A DNA stretch of 64,000 bases, from assembly GCF_900197595.1 (NCBI RefSeq), contig NZ_FZLO01000005.1, positions 62,001 to 126,000 of the forward strand, read 5' to 3'. Source of the stretch: Scatolibacter rhodanostii (GTDB lineage: Bacteria; Bacillota; Clostridia; Oscillospirales; Acutalibacteraceae). Each line of letters starts with the position of its first letter. The first letter of the stretch is position 1. The notes beneath the pieces are model-generated. The model did no database searches. It saw only the letters and a program-made list of their open reading frames with translations, and was not told the origin of the DNA. This document shows, piece after piece, positions 52,115-61,328 of this stretch. The translations under genes and the position numbers were made by a program.

Positions 52115-53017
52115 ATGGCAAATCCACTCTTGCTCTTTTCAGATTATACCTTTCAGACGGTTGCGTTGGGTTCTCTGTTAATGGGTGTGCTTAGCGGTAT
52201 CCTCGGCAGTTTTGCCGTGCTTAGAAAACAGAGTTTGCTGGGAGATGGTGTGTCACATGCAGCTTTGCCCGGTGTGGTGTTTGCTTTTATGCTGACAGGT
52301 ACTAAAAATACAGAAATATTACTGCTAGGCGCTTTGGGAACAGGACTGATAGCAACTGCTCTGATGATGAATATTGTCAAGCATTCCAGAGTGAAATTTG
52401 ATGCGGCACTTGCCGTGGTCATGTCGGTTTTTTTTGGCTTGGGATTGGTGCTTTTCACGTATGTACAAAAAAGTCCGAATGCCAACCAAGCAGGTCTAAA
52501 GCGTTTTATATACGGTCAGGCAGCTGCTATGCTGGAACGTGACGTATACTTTATGCAAATTTGTGCCGTAGTCTTGCTGTTCATAGTGATTTTGTTCTTC
52601 AAAGAGTTTAAGCTTTTAACGTTTGATAGTGATTTTGCAAAATCAATCGGAATGCCTATCGGCTGGATGAATGCGGGATTGTCTTTGTTAATTGTTTTGG
52701 CGATTATTATTGGTTTGCAAACCGTGGGCGCTATTCTCATGAGTGCGATGTTAATTGCCCCTGCCGCCGCCGCCAGACAGTGGAGCAGTAAGCTTTGGCA
52801 AATGATTACCTTAGCCGCTGTTTTCGGTGGTTTATCCGGTGTATTGGGAACATGGGTTAGCTCATCTTTTGCCCAAATGCCGACAGGGCCTGCTATTGTT
52901 GTCTGTGTTAGTGTGATTACAATAATCAGTCTGCTGTTTGCACCAAAGAGAGGACTGCTTAGTCGCTTGACAAGGCAACACAATCAAAAACGAAAATTAG
53001 AGGCAGAAAGGGGGTAA
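52115..53017 (+). CDS. troC: Metal ABC transporter permease, TroC-like
   Basis: A 300-residue ABC-3 family permease with about eight helices. Family segments: LGSFAVLRKQSLLGDGVSHAALPG near residue 28, a membrane path with TVGAILMSAMLIAPAAAARQ, and a cytoplasmic tail. It pairs with TroD to form the channel. It starts one base after the troB stop. Confidence 0.92.
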   Translation: MANPLLLFSDYTFQTVALGSLLMGVLSGILGSFAVLRKQSLLGDGVSHAALPGVVFAFMLTGTKNTEILLLGALGTGLIATALMMNIVKHSRVKFDAALAVVMSVFFGLGLVLFTYVQKSPNANQAGLKRFIYGQAAAMLERDVYFMQICAVVLLFIVILFFKEFKLLTFDSDFAKSIGMPIGWMNAGLSLLIVLAIIIGLQTVGAILMSAMLIAPAAAARQWSSKLWQMITLAAVFGGLSGVLGTWVSSSFAQMPTGPAIVVCVSVITIISLLFAPKRGLLSRLTRQHNQKRKLEAERG

Positions 53018-53021
53018 GGGT

Positions 53022-54119
53022 ATGTCAGCAGGAATTGAAATTCAAATTATTGCGGTTTTGACCGCTGTAGCCTGCGCTTTACCGGGTGTGTTTTTGGTGC
53101 TTCGCAAAATGTCGATGATGTCTGATGCAATTACCCATACGATTCTGCTTGGCATTGTGCTTGGTTTTTTTGTCACACAGGATTTATCTTCGCCCGTGCT
53201 ATTGCTAGGGGCAGCTCTTATCGGGGTGATCACGGTTTGGCTGACAGAGTTGACAGCCAAAACAAGGCTGGTGTCAGAAGATTCGGCAATCGGTTTGATT
53301 TTTCCACTCTTATTTTCTGTCGCCATTATTTTAATTAGCCGCTATGCCGGCAGTGTGCATTTAGACACAGACTCTGTTTTATTGGGAGAGTTGGCATTTG
53401 CTCCCTTTGAACGCATGGTTGTATTGGGTATTGATATTGGTGCAAAAGGGATGTACACTGGCGGTGTGATTCTGCTTTTGAATATTCTGTTTATTGGCAT
53501 ATTCTTTAAAGAACTCAAGCTTGTGACATTTGATCCGATTTTAAGTGCTGTGATTGGTTTTTCTCCTGCCGTGTTCCATTATAGTCTAATGGGAATGGTT
53601 TCGCTCACGACGGTAGGTGCATTTGAGGCAGTTGGTTCAGTTTTGGTGGTTGCTTTTATGATTGCACCGCCGGCAACGGCTTATCTTCTCACAGATGATC
53701 TAAAAAAGATGATTGGCTTGACCGCTGGGTTTGCTGCCGTTAGTGCCATTGTTGGTTATCAGCTTGCGGTTTATTTGGATGTTTCGATTGCCGGTTCTAT
53801 GGCGGTAACGACAGGAATCATCTTTATGCTAGTGTTCTTTTTAGCTCCCAAGCGTGGCTTTTTTGCCGATATCGTGAAAAAGAAAAAACAGAAAGAATAC
53901 TTTGCTGAAAACGCTTTTTTGCTGCAAATAGATTCTGGTGTGAACGCAATGGAAAGAGCAGCGGTAACAAGCAAGCGTGAAAAGAAAATAATGGCAGACT
54001 TGCGGCAAAAAAACTGGATAGTAGGAGAAGAAAAGTATGCGTTAACAGCAGAGGGCATACAGCAGGTAGAAAGCATAAAGAAAGAATGGTTTCCGGGTTT
54101 TCAAAATCAAGAAAATTAG
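53022..54119 (+). CDS. troD: Metal ABC transporter permease with winged-helix-like tail, TroD-like
   Basis: A 365-residue ABC-3 permease: GVFLVLRKMSMMSDAITHTILLG near the N-terminus and TVGAFEAVGSVLVVAFMIAPPATAYLLT. After the last helix, a cytoplasmic extension of about 80 residues (NAMERAAVTSKREKKIMADLRQKNWIVGEEKYALTAEGIQQVESI) looks like a winged helix, as in the TroD/MntC group. The length matches Treponema TroD. No troR follows in this window. Confidence 0.9.
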   Translation: MSAGIEIQIIAVLTAVACALPGVFLVLRKMSMMSDAITHTILLGIVLGFFVTQDLSSPVLLLGAALIGVITVWLTELTAKTRLVSEDSAIGLIFPLLFSVAIILISRYAGSVHLDTDSVLLGELAFAPFERMVVLGIDIGAKGMYTGGVILLLNILFIGIFFKELKLVTFDPILSAVIGFSPAVFHYSLMGMVSLTTVGAFEAVGSVLVVAFMIAPPATAYLLTDDLKKMIGLTAGFAAVSAIVGYQLAVYLDVSIAGSMAVTTGIIFMLVFFLAPKRGFFADIVKKKKQKEYFAENAFLLQIDSGVNAMERAAVTSKREKKIMADLRQKNWIVGEEKYALTAEGIQQVESIKKEWFPGFQNQEN

Positions 54120-54192
54120 CGGTCAATTTAATGAGCAACCAATAACAGGTGAAAAAATTAAGAAGGTTATCCGTTAAAGAAAGTTATAAAGT

Positions 54193-54267
54193 GCTAGGTT
54201 TTGTTTGTGAAATTTAAGATAGTGGGCATTGCTTCTTAAATTTACAAACAAGACCTAGGCTTTTTTG
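54193..54267 (+). terminator. Long-stem terminator after troD
   Basis: A stem of about 26 bp (54194-54219 with 54235-54259, one bulge and one G-T pair) is capped by a 15-base loop and followed by T6. It is much longer than other terminators in this window. Confidence 0.8.
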
Positions 54268-54345
54268 CGTAGAAGTGATAGAATAAGGTCAATTTATAAA
54301 GTCATCTGCATTTGTTTTTTGATTCGATAGAGAAGGAGAGAAAGA

Positions 54346-55215
54346 GTGGAACCTGAAAATTACCTATGCCAAATTCCTTGTAATTCTTTGCCGTTTGTCA
54401 ATGAAGCCGATTTTAAAATTGCTCTGAAATCGGTGGTTCATCCGAGTAGGACGATGGACTCTCATGTTTTAATCTATATTTTGAGTGGAAAAATGCAAGT
54501 GATTGAAGACGGTATCGCTTATACATTGACACCGGGAACTTTGTTTTTTCTAAAGCAAGGTGTTCATCATTGGGGAGAGGAAGAATTTGAACATGGCACA
54601 TCTTGGTATTATGTTCATTTTTATATGCCAGAGCCAGCTGAAAATAGCCAGCTTTTAGAAAATGGAGAAGTACACAATCATAGAAATCTGTCTCCGTTGC
54701 CTTGTCATATGAACTTGCCCAAGCTTTTGCAGTTGCCGCCTAACCATCCGATAAAAGAAGAAATGAAGAAGTTAATTCAGGCTTTTGAATCCTGTAATGA
54801 AGCTGATTTTATCAGAGTGAATTTGTCACTGTGGGAAATCCTTTTGCAGAGCGTTCAGTGGCAAAATAGAAAAAGAAGCGATAAAAACAGCGAGCTCGTA
54901 CACAAAGTTTCATTGTTTGTAGAGCAAAATGTGTTGCACAATTTTTCAGCGCAGGAGCTTGAAGAAGAAATGGAACTTACCTATAAGCATATGGGTACTT
55001 TGTTTAAAAAGCAGACAGGCCGTACGATTAAGGAATATCAGACCATACTGAGAATGAAGAGGGCAAAAAAGCTGTTGAGTGAAACAGAAAAGTCTATTGC
55101 CGATATTGCGGCTGTGCTTGGCTTTTATGATGCTTTTTATTTTAGCAAGATTTTTAAAAAAAAAGAAGGAAAATCTCCCTCACAATTTCGAGATTCTTAT
55201 ATCCCCAAGATATAA
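54346..55215 (+). CDS. AraC family transcriptional regulator
   Basis: A 289-residue regulator. The N-terminal cupin-like ligand domain (about 20-110: HVLIYILSGKMQVIEDGIAYTLTPGTLFFLKQGVHHWG) is followed by two helix-turn-helix units (about 190-289), the second containing SIADIAAVLGFYDAFYFSKIFKKKEGKSPSQFR, the AraC signature. The GTG start is preceded by AAGGAG. It lies about 100 bp upstream of the GH127 gene on the same strand and probably controls it in response to an arabinose-containing sugar. Confidence 0.9.
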   Translation: MEPENYLCQIPCNSLPFVNEADFKIALKSVVHPSRTMDSHVLIYILSGKMQVIEDGIAYTLTPGTLFFLKQGVHHWGEEEFEHGTSWYYVHFYMPEPAENSQLLENGEVHNHRNLSPLPCHMNLPKLLQLPPNHPIKEEMKKLIQAFESCNEADFIRVNLSLWEILLQSVQWQNRKRSDKNSELVHKVSLFVEQNVLHNFSAQELEEEMELTYKHMGTLFKKQTGRTIKEYQTILRMKRAKKLLSETEKSIADIAAVLGFYDAFYFSKIFKKKEGKSPSQFRDSYIPKI

Positions 55216-55320
55216 AAAGAATATTCTACATGAAATCAAGAATATATTCCATTATAATTTTTGAATTATAAGAGTATAATACATGTAATTTGCTATTAAA
55301 AATGTGTGGAGGCGAAAAGT

Positions 55321-57246
55321 ATGAATGAAATTCTAAAGAAATTTACGGTTACAGATCCTTTTTTTGGGCGCTATGAAAGCTTGGTAAATAATGTTGTCAT
55401 TCCTTATCAAGAAAAAGCGTTGAAAGATGAAATTCCGGGAGCAGAGAAAAGCCATGCAGTCGAAAATTTCAGACTGGCAGCAGAAGTAATTGAGACAGGC
55501 AAAAATAGTGCTGAGTTTTATGGCATGGTTTTTCAGGACAGCGATTTAGCCAAATGGTTAGAGGCTACCGCTTATTCGATTCAGATGTCACCGAATGAAG
55601 CCTTGGAAAAAAGCTGTGATGAAATTATTGATTTAATTGGCCGTGCTCAGCACAAAGACGGCTATCTCAATACTTATTTCACCGCCAAAGACCCTGCCAG
55701 ACGTTGGACGAACTTAGCCGAAGCACATGAGCTTTATTGTGCGGGACATATGATGGAGGCAGCAGTTGCCTATGCTGAATGTACAGGAAAAACAAAACTG
55801 CTGGATATTATGTGTGGTATGGCAGACCATATCTATGAAAGATTTATTGTGCAAAAAACACCGGGCTATCCGGGGCACCCTGAAATTGAATTGGCACTTA
55901 TGAGAATGTATCGCTGCACAGGCAACGAAAAATATCTAGAGCTTGCCAAGCATTTCGTTGACGTTAGAGGAGTGGATGCAGATTATTTTTTAGAAGAGCA
56001 AAAAGTAAAAGGGTGGACAGTTTGGAACAATAATTGTGCGGATAGAGAATACACGCAAAATCACGTGCCGGTTCGGGAACAAACAGAGGCGGTAGGACAT
56101 TCGGTTCGTGCCGTATATCTTTATACAGGTATGGCGGATGTAGCGGCTACTACGCAGGATGAATCTTTGAAGCTTGCTTGTCAAAGACTTTGGAAGAACA
56201 TTGTGGAGCGACGGATGTATGTGACAGGTTCTATCGGTTCTAGCTATGAAGGAGAAGCTTTCACCAAAGATTTTCATCTGCCTAACGATACGGCATATGC
56301 CGAAACCTGTGCCTCTATTGGACTAATTTTCTTTGCCAGAAAGATGATTGACCTTGAGAAAAAGTCTGAGTATGCTGATATTATGGAGCGTGCGTTGTAT
56401 AATGGTGTGCTTGCCGGTATGCAGCTAGATGGCAAAAGATTTTTCTATGTAAACCCATTGGAGGTACTCCCCGGTATTTCGGGAAAAGCGATTACCCATA
56501 GACATACCTTGCCTGAGCGGCCAAAGTGGTTTGCTTGTGCCTGTTGCCCTCCCAATGTAGCAAGATTGCTGCCCTCTATCGGCAGCTATGCTTGGAGTGA
56601 AGAAGGGAGCACGGTCTATTCTCACCTGTTTATCGGTGGAATGCTTGACTTAACGGATACACTGCAAGGAAAAATTAAAGTAGAAACCAATTATCCTTAT
56701 GATGGAAAAGTGGTTTATCGCTTTGAGCCGACACAAGATAAAATGGATTTGACACTTGCCATTAGAATGCCATTTTGGAGCGCTGATACCTCTATTTTGC
56801 TGAACGGCGAAGAAGCCAAATTTGAAATAAGAGATGGATATGCTTATTTGAATAAAGCTTTCATGGCAGAAGATGAAATTGCGGTTCATTTTGATATGAG
56901 TGTGAAAAAAGTCTACGCTCGCAATAATGTGAGTGCTGACAGTGGCAAGACAGCTTTCTTAAGAGGACCTCTTGTCTATTGCGCAGAGGGCACAGACAAT
57001 GACGGAGATGTGCTTGGTTTGAGAGTAAAGAAAGAATCAGCAGTTACGATAGGAGAATATCAAGCTGACTGTTTAGAGGGAATTGTTCCAATTGAAGTAG
57101 AAGGCTATCGTATGAAAGATCAAGATAACCTGTATTCTTTTGAACGTCCACAGGCAGAAGCGTGCAGTATTCACTTAATTCCTTACTACGCTTGGGGAAA
57201 TCGCGGGTTAAATTCTATGCGTGTTTGGATGCCTGAAATGGAATGA
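55321..57246 (+). CDS. Beta-L-arabinofuranosidase, GH127
   Basis: A 641-residue enzyme of the GH127 family (HypBA1-like) that releases L-arabinofuranose from plant hydroxyproline-linked arabinans. The catalytic Cys region is WFACACCPPNVARLLPSIGSYAW (about residues 402-424), supplying the nucleophile and zinc Cys residues. The N-terminal (alpha/alpha)6 barrel has KDGYLNTYF and HELYCAGHMMEAAVAY, and beta-sandwich domains follow. There is no signal peptide, so it acts on imported oligosaccharides. ATG 55321 follows GGAGGCG. Confidence 0.92.
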   Translation: MNEILKKFTVTDPFFGRYESLVNNVVIPYQEKALKDEIPGAEKSHAVENFRLAAEVIETGKNSAEFYGMVFQDSDLAKWLEATAYSIQMSPNEALEKSCDEIIDLIGRAQHKDGYLNTYFTAKDPARRWTNLAEAHELYCAGHMMEAAVAYAECTGKTKLLDIMCGMADHIYERFIVQKTPGYPGHPEIELALMRMYRCTGNEKYLELAKHFVDVRGVDADYFLEEQKVKGWTVWNNNCADREYTQNHVPVREQTEAVGHSVRAVYLYTGMADVAATTQDESLKLACQRLWKNIVERRMYVTGSIGSSYEGEAFTKDFHLPNDTAYAETCASIGLIFFARKMIDLEKKSEYADIMERALYNGVLAGMQLDGKRFFYVNPLEVLPGISGKAITHRHTLPERPKWFACACCPPNVARLLPSIGSYAWSEEGSTVYSHLFIGGMLDLTDTLQGKIKVETNYPYDGKVVYRFEPTQDKMDLTLAIRMPFWSADTSILLNGEEAKFEIRDGYAYLNKAFMAEDEIAVHFDMSVKKVYARNNVSADSGKTAFLRGPLVYCAEGTDNDGDVLGLRVKKESAVTIGEYQADCLEGIVPIEVEGYRMKDQDNLYSFERPQAEACSIHLIPYYAWGNRGLNSMRVWMPEME

Positions 57247-57291
57247 TTTAGCCATTAATAACCTTTGAGAGCAGTCATTAAAATACAAAAT

Positions 57292-57328
57292 AAAAGCTGG
57301 CATGGAAATTTCTCCATGCCAGCTTTTT
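57292..57328. terminator. Bidirectional terminator, GH127 / cysteine-binding protein
   Basis: AAAAGCTGGCATGG and CCATGCCAGCTTTTT form a 14-bp stem between convergent genes. Confidence 0.85.
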
Positions 57329-57373
57329 GTAATTTGAAAAGGTCGTTGTTAGTATTGTTAACTGTTACGATGA

Positions 57374-58303
57374 TTATTCGATTACGCCGCCTTCAACAAC
57401 AAGGTTTTCAGGCAGAACAGCATCGCCATAAACAGGAGCAAGCGTTTCTTCAAAGTTTTTGTGGAAGAATTGCTCGTCAGCTAAAGTTTTGATTTCGTCG
57501 TTAATCCAGTTGAGCAGTTCGGTGTTACCTTTTTGAACAGCAGCAGCGATTGTATCAGGATTTCCGATACTTTCAATGCCAACGGTATAGCCTTCGTTCT
57601 GCAAAGCCCAAGCTAAGACTTCTGTGTTGTCAGTAGAAAAAGCGTCACCACGACCATCGATTAGAGCATTGAAAGTTTCGGTATATTGATCAAATTTCAA
57701 GAGATTGATTTCTGGGTGATTTTCAGAGAAGTAAGTTTCAGCTGTTGTGCCTTTGGCAACAATCAATGTTTTGCCTTCAAGGTCTTTTACGTCGGTAATC
57801 AGTGCATTATCTGGGCTGACAACGCCAAGAGCTACTTTCATGTAAGGAAGAGCAAAATCAACTACTTCAGCTCTTTCAGCAGTAACAGTGAAGTTAGCCA
57901 GAACAATATCAACCTTTGCTGTTTCAAGATATTCAACACGGCTAGAAGGCTCAAGAGAAACAAATTCAACTTCAACGCCTAAGTCTTTCGCAATTCTTCT
58001 TGCAAAATATACGTCATAGCCTTGATATTCGCCTTGTGAATCGATGTAACCAAAGGGAGCTTTATCGCTGAATACACCAATAACAATTTTGCCGCTTTCC
58101 TTAATTTCATCCAGTGAACGAGCTGTGCCATTGCCTGTTTTTACTTCGCTTACGTCAGAAGCAGAAGAATCAGAGCTAGTGGTTTTGCTTTCAGAAGCCT
58201 CACTTGCAGAAGATGCTTTGTTACTTGTGGAGCAAGCAGCAAAAAGAACGGTAATAAGGGCAAGTGAGAGGACAAGTGATAAGAATTTAGTTGCTTTTTT
58301 CAT
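57374..58303 (-). CDS. Cysteine ABC transporter substrate-binding lipoprotein, CjaA-like
   Basis: A 309-residue lipoprotein: signal with lipobox LFAAC (Cys24), a Ser/Ala/Glu-rich linker (about 25-60), then an SBP_3 domain. VIGVFSDKAPFGYIDSQGEYQGYDVYFARRIAKDL, ILANFTVTAERAEVVDFALPYMKVALGV and EQFFHKNFEETL closely follow Campylobacter CjaA, a cysteine receptor. It is the last gene of a four-gene importer operon. GAGGT lies 7 bases upstream. Confidence 0.85.
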   Translation of the reverse strand: MKKATKFLSLVLSLALITVLFAACSTSNKASSASEASESKTTSSDSSASDVSEVKTGNGTARSLDEIKESGKIVIGVFSDKAPFGYIDSQGEYQGYDVYFARRIAKDLGVEVEFVSLEPSSRVEYLETAKVDIVLANFTVTAERAEVVDFALPYMKVALGVVSPDNALITDVKDLEGKTLIVAKGTTAETYFSENHPEINLLKFDQYTETFNALIDGRGDAFSTDNTEVLAWALQNEGYTVGIESIGNPDTIAAAVQKGNTELLNWINDEIKTLADEQFFHKNFEETLAPVYGDAVLPENLVVEGGVIE

Positions 58304-58337
58304 GATGTTACCTCATTTCAAGATTAAAAATTTATGT

Positions 58338-59090
58338 TTATTGAGTAGATTCATAACTGAAAATGTTGAGAAATTGTTTGGCTCGTTCTGTTTGGGGGTT
58401 GGTGAAAAAGCTTTCGGGGTCTCCGCTTTCTACGATTTCACCGTGATCCATAAATAAAATTCTGTCTGCCACGGCTTTGGCAAACTGCATTTCATGGGTC
58501 ACAATCATCATAGTCATGCCGCCTTTGGCAAGCTCCATGATGACATCTAGTACCTCTCTGACCATTTCGGGGTCGAGAGCAGCGGTTACTTCATCAAAAA
58601 GCATGATTTCTGGTTTCATCATCAAGGCTCTAACAATGGCAACACGCTGTTTTTGTCCGCCTGAAAGTTCTCTGGGATAAGAATCTTTTTTGTCAAGAAG
58701 TCCTACACGGGTTAAGAGTGCTTCGGCTTCTGGAATAATATCTTGTTTTTTGCGCTTTTGCACTTTCAGCGGCCCAAGCAAAATGTTATCCAGCACAGTC
58801 ATATGGGGGAATAAATCATAGCTTTGAAAAACCATACCGATTTTCTGACGGATAGACTGCCAGTCAGTGGTTTTATCAGTGAGGACTTGAGTGTCCAGTG
58901 AAATGCTGCCGTTCTGCACAGGCTCAAGCCCGTTAATACATCGCAGCAGTGTGCTTTTTCCGCAGCCGGAAGGACCGATAACGACAACTACTTCGCCCTC
59001 TTTAACCGTCAAAGAAATCCCTTTCAGCACAGGGTCGCTATTTTTATTATATTGTTTAAAAAGATCTTGAATGGTCAACAAGTCTTTCAT
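58338..59090 (-). CDS. Polar amino acid ABC transporter ATPase
   Basis: A 250-residue ATPase of the GlnQ/ArtP/TcyC group: Walker [11 protein letters not shown] loop [12 protein letters not shown], signature LSGGQKQR, Walker [16 protein letters not shown] and switch His VTHEM. It pairs with the two permeases and the CjaA-like receptor. GAGGT lies 10 bases upstream of the ATG. Confidence 0.93.
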   Translation of the reverse strand: MKDLLTIQDLFKQYNKNSDPVLKGISLTVKEGEVVVVIGPSGCGKSTLLRCINGLEPVQNGSISLDTQVLTDKTTDWQSIRQKIGMVFQSYDLFPHMTVLDNILLGPLKVQKRKKQDIIPEAEALLTRVGLLDKKDSYPRELSGGQKQRVAIVRALMMKPEIMLFDEVTAALDPEMVREVLDVIMELAKGGMTMMIVTHEMQFAKAVADRILFMDHGEIVESGDPESFFTNPQTERAKQFLNIFSYESTQ

Positions 59091-59102
59091 AAAGTTTTTA
59101 CC

Positions 59103-59780
59103 TCAATTCTTCCACTTTTTTTCTAGATAACCGGCAAGCTTAGAGATAGGCCAGCAGGTCAGAAAATACAAAAAGAAAATTGTTCCATAAATCCAAAGAG
59201 CAGCGTCTGGGGCAGTGTAACGGTTGGCTTCAATAATTTGTTGACCAACTTTCAAAACTTCAACAACGCCAATCAGCACAATGAGAGAAGTAGTCTTAAT
59301 CATTCGGGTAGTCAGGTTGATAGCCAGCGGAATCAATCGGCGCAATGTTTGAGGAATAATAATATATAAGTAAGTTTGCTTCTTGCTGATTCCCAAAGCA
59401 TAGCTGCTTTCATATTGATGAATCGGGATTGAAATCAATGCCCCACGCACCAAATCGCCCATTTCAGCCGTACCCCACAAAACAAAGACGATGACAGCTG
59501 AAACCTCGCCTGAAAGATTAATGCCAAACATTCGGGTTAGCCCGAAATATACGATAAACAACAATACCAATTGAGGCATAATGCGAATGAAGTCTAAGTA
59601 AACACGAGAAATCGCACGGGTGACAGGGTTTTTCAGTGTCATAAAAACACCAAATAAAACACCTAAAACAATGGATAAGAGGACAGACAGCAGTGAAATC
59701 TGAATGGTAATGCCCAATCCGCCCATCAGTCTGGCAAAGTTATTGCCTTCAAATAGTACTCTGATTCCCAAATCCTGCAT
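59103..59780 (-). CDS. Amino acid ABC transporter permease (second)
   Basis: A 225-residue permease with about five helices and the HisM-type signature (ISIPIHQYESSYALGISKKQTYLYIIIPQTLRRLIP), including the EAA-like loop that contacts the ATPase. It overlaps the end of the first permease gene by 32 bp and has its own strong AAAGGAGG site inside that gene. The two permeases form a heterodimer. Confidence 0.9.
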   Translation of the reverse strand: MQDLGIRVLFEGNNFARLMGGLGITIQISLLSVLLSIVLGVLFGVFMTLKNPVTRAISRVYLDFIRIMPQLVLLFIVYFGLTRMFGINLSGEVSAVIVFVLWGTAEMGDLVRGALISIPIHQYESSYALGISKKQTYLYIIIPQTLRRLIPLAINLTTRMIKTTSLIVLIGVVEVLKVGQQIIEANRYTAPDAALWIYGTIFFLYFLTCWPISKLAGYLEKKWKN

Positions 59781-60420
59781 AGCGAAGCCTCCTTTCGAGA
59801 AGGGTAGCTAAAATAGAAATCGGCAGCAGAATGACCAAATAACCGATTACCAACATGAAAAGCGACTCAGTGGTTTTATGGTAAAGACCCATTAGGTCTT
59901 TTGCCACATACATTAAATCAGCCAGTGCAACAATACTAAACACAGAGGTTTCTTTAATCAAAAAGATAACATTAGCGGCAAATGCCGGAACAGAAATCGC
60001 AACCGCCTGCGGCAATAAAATATAGCGCATGACTTGAAAGCGAGAAAAACCAAGACTTAAAGCAGATTCCGTTTGGATTTTATCGATAGATTCCAAACCG
60101 CTGCGAAAGGCTTCAGACATATAACTGCCGCCTAGAAAGGTCAGGCCGATAATGGCACAGGTTTCAGAACTGATGCGTATGCCGAGTTTCGGCAAACCAA
60201 AGTAGAGAAAGAATAATTGCACGACAAGCGGTGTGTTACGAGATAATTCAATATAAGCACCAATGATTTTTCTTAGTACGGGTATCTTATAATATTGTAC
60301 CAAGCTGCATAGAAAACCCACCAAGATAGAAAGCAGGATTCCAATAAGGGCAAGACGTAACGTCAAACCCGCAGCATGGACATATAGATTAGCATATTTT
60401 TGGATAAATTCTAAATTCAA
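59749..60420 (-). CDS. Amino acid ABC transporter permease (first)
   Basis: A 223-residue permease: ELSRNTPLVVQLFFLYFGLPKLGI and SGLESIDKIQTESALSLGFSRFQVMRYILLPQAV are the family signatures. Start is TTG at 60420, 6 bases after AAGGGGC. It is the first gene of the cysteine importer operon, with a promoter at 60554-60582. Confidence 0.88.
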   Translation of the reverse strand: MNLEFIQKYANLYVHAAGLTLRLALIGILLSILVGFLCSLVQYYKIPVLRKIIGAYIELSRNTPLVVQLFFLYFGLPKLGIRISSETCAIIGLTFLGGSYMSEAFRSGLESIDKIQTESALSLGFSRFQVMRYILLPQAVAISVPAFAANVIFLIKETSVFSIVALADLMYVAKDLMGLYHKTTESLFMLVIGYLVILLPISILATLLERRLRYAGFGNQSTI

Positions 60421-60526
60421 CAGGATGCCCCTTTCTTTGGAAATTTAAGCTGCCACAAATCTTTTCTAGGGTATATTTATTATAGTAGAACGGACAGCCC
60501 AGAAAGGTTCGAACCACCATTTCATA

Positions 60527-60582
60527 GTAATCATATAAATGAACTATGATTATATAATATACAAAAAGACTTCAAATGTCAA
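60527..60582 (-). promoter_or_regulatory. Promoter and repeats of the cysteine importer operon
   Basis: Minus-strand TTGACA (60582-60577), 17-bp spacer, TATTAT (60559-60554). Overlapping the start site, TCATAGT and ACTATGA form an inverted repeat, and a 14-16 bp motif around ATAGTAATCATATAA is nearly repeated. A perfect GGTTCGAACC palindrome lies at 60506-60515. These could be sites for a cysteine regulator. Confidence 0.55.
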
Positions 60583-60652
60583 CTTAATTATAAACTAATA
60601 TATTTTCAACAAGACAAGCTGATTTAATCAAAACATACAAAAAAGTAGATAG

Positions 60653-60695
60653 AATAATAAAGGAGCAAAGCCAATTGACTCCGCTCTTCATTATT
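60653..60695. terminator. Probable terminator after the RimJ-type gene
   Basis: AATAATAAAGGAGC pairs imperfectly with GCTCTTCATTATT. It lies between the acetyltransferase stop and the cysteine importer promoter. Confidence 0.45.
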
Positions 60696-60726
60696 TACTA
60701 GAGTTTAGAACAGAAGCACCGCAATA

Positions 60727-61284
60727 TCAGCGATTTTTCCACATTTCTTGTGTAATACCGTAGTGTTCGCAATCGTAAAATACACCCTTGACTTTTACTT
60801 CTTGTATAAAAGTTCCCTCGTGCTTCATACCGCACTTTTGCATGACTTTGCCAGAAGCGATGTTGGGAGTATAATGCAGAGCTTCCACACGGTTTAGGTC
60901 AAGTTTGTCAAAGCAGAGAGAAAGAATGAGGTTTAATGCCTCCGTCATGTAGCCATGTCCCCAATAATGACGGTTGAGTACATAACCAAATTCACATTTT
61001 TCATCTTTGATATTTAAGCAAATATCAATACAGCCAAGACACTTGTTTTCGCTTTTCAGCTCAATAGCATAAATTCCTGGTCTTGACCAATAGAAATCAG
61101 TAATGTTGTGTAAGGCTTGTTTCTTCTTTTCAAATGGACCCCATGTCAAATATTTTGTAGCTTCTTCATCGCTCGCATAAGCAAAAACATCATCGACATC
61201 TGCTTTAGCAAATTTCCTCAGGCGAATTCTTTCACCTTCTAAAACCTCATTGTCATATAAAATTTCAAGATAATTTTCAACCAT
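60727..61284 (-). CDS. RimJ/RimL-type GNAT acetyltransferase
   Basis: A 185-residue protein. The fold signature includes GERIRLRKFAKADVDDVFAYASDEEATKYLTW, FGYVLNRHYWGHGYMTEALNLIL (acetyl-CoA site) and NIASGKVMQKCGMKHEGTF. Relatives acetylate ribosomal proteins or small molecules; the target is unknown. AGAGG lies about 9 bases upstream. Confidence 0.85.
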   Translation of the reverse strand: MVENYLEILYDNEVLEGERIRLRKFAKADVDDVFAYASDEEATKYLTWGPFEKKKQALHNITDFYWSRPGIYAIELKSENKCLGCIDICLNIKDEKCEFGYVLNRHYWGHGYMTEALNLILSLCFDKLDLNRVEALHYTPNIASGKVMQKCGMKHEGTFIQEVKVKGVFYDCEHYGITQEMWKNR

Positions 61285-61328
61285 AAGTGTGGCCTCTTTT
61301 ATAGGAAAGATAGCAGATCAGGTTTTCA

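Noticed and set aside
60506-60515. GGTTCGAACC as a tRNA T-arm remnant
   Set aside because: GGTTCGAACC resembles a T-loop, but no acceptor or anticodon stems can be drawn around it.
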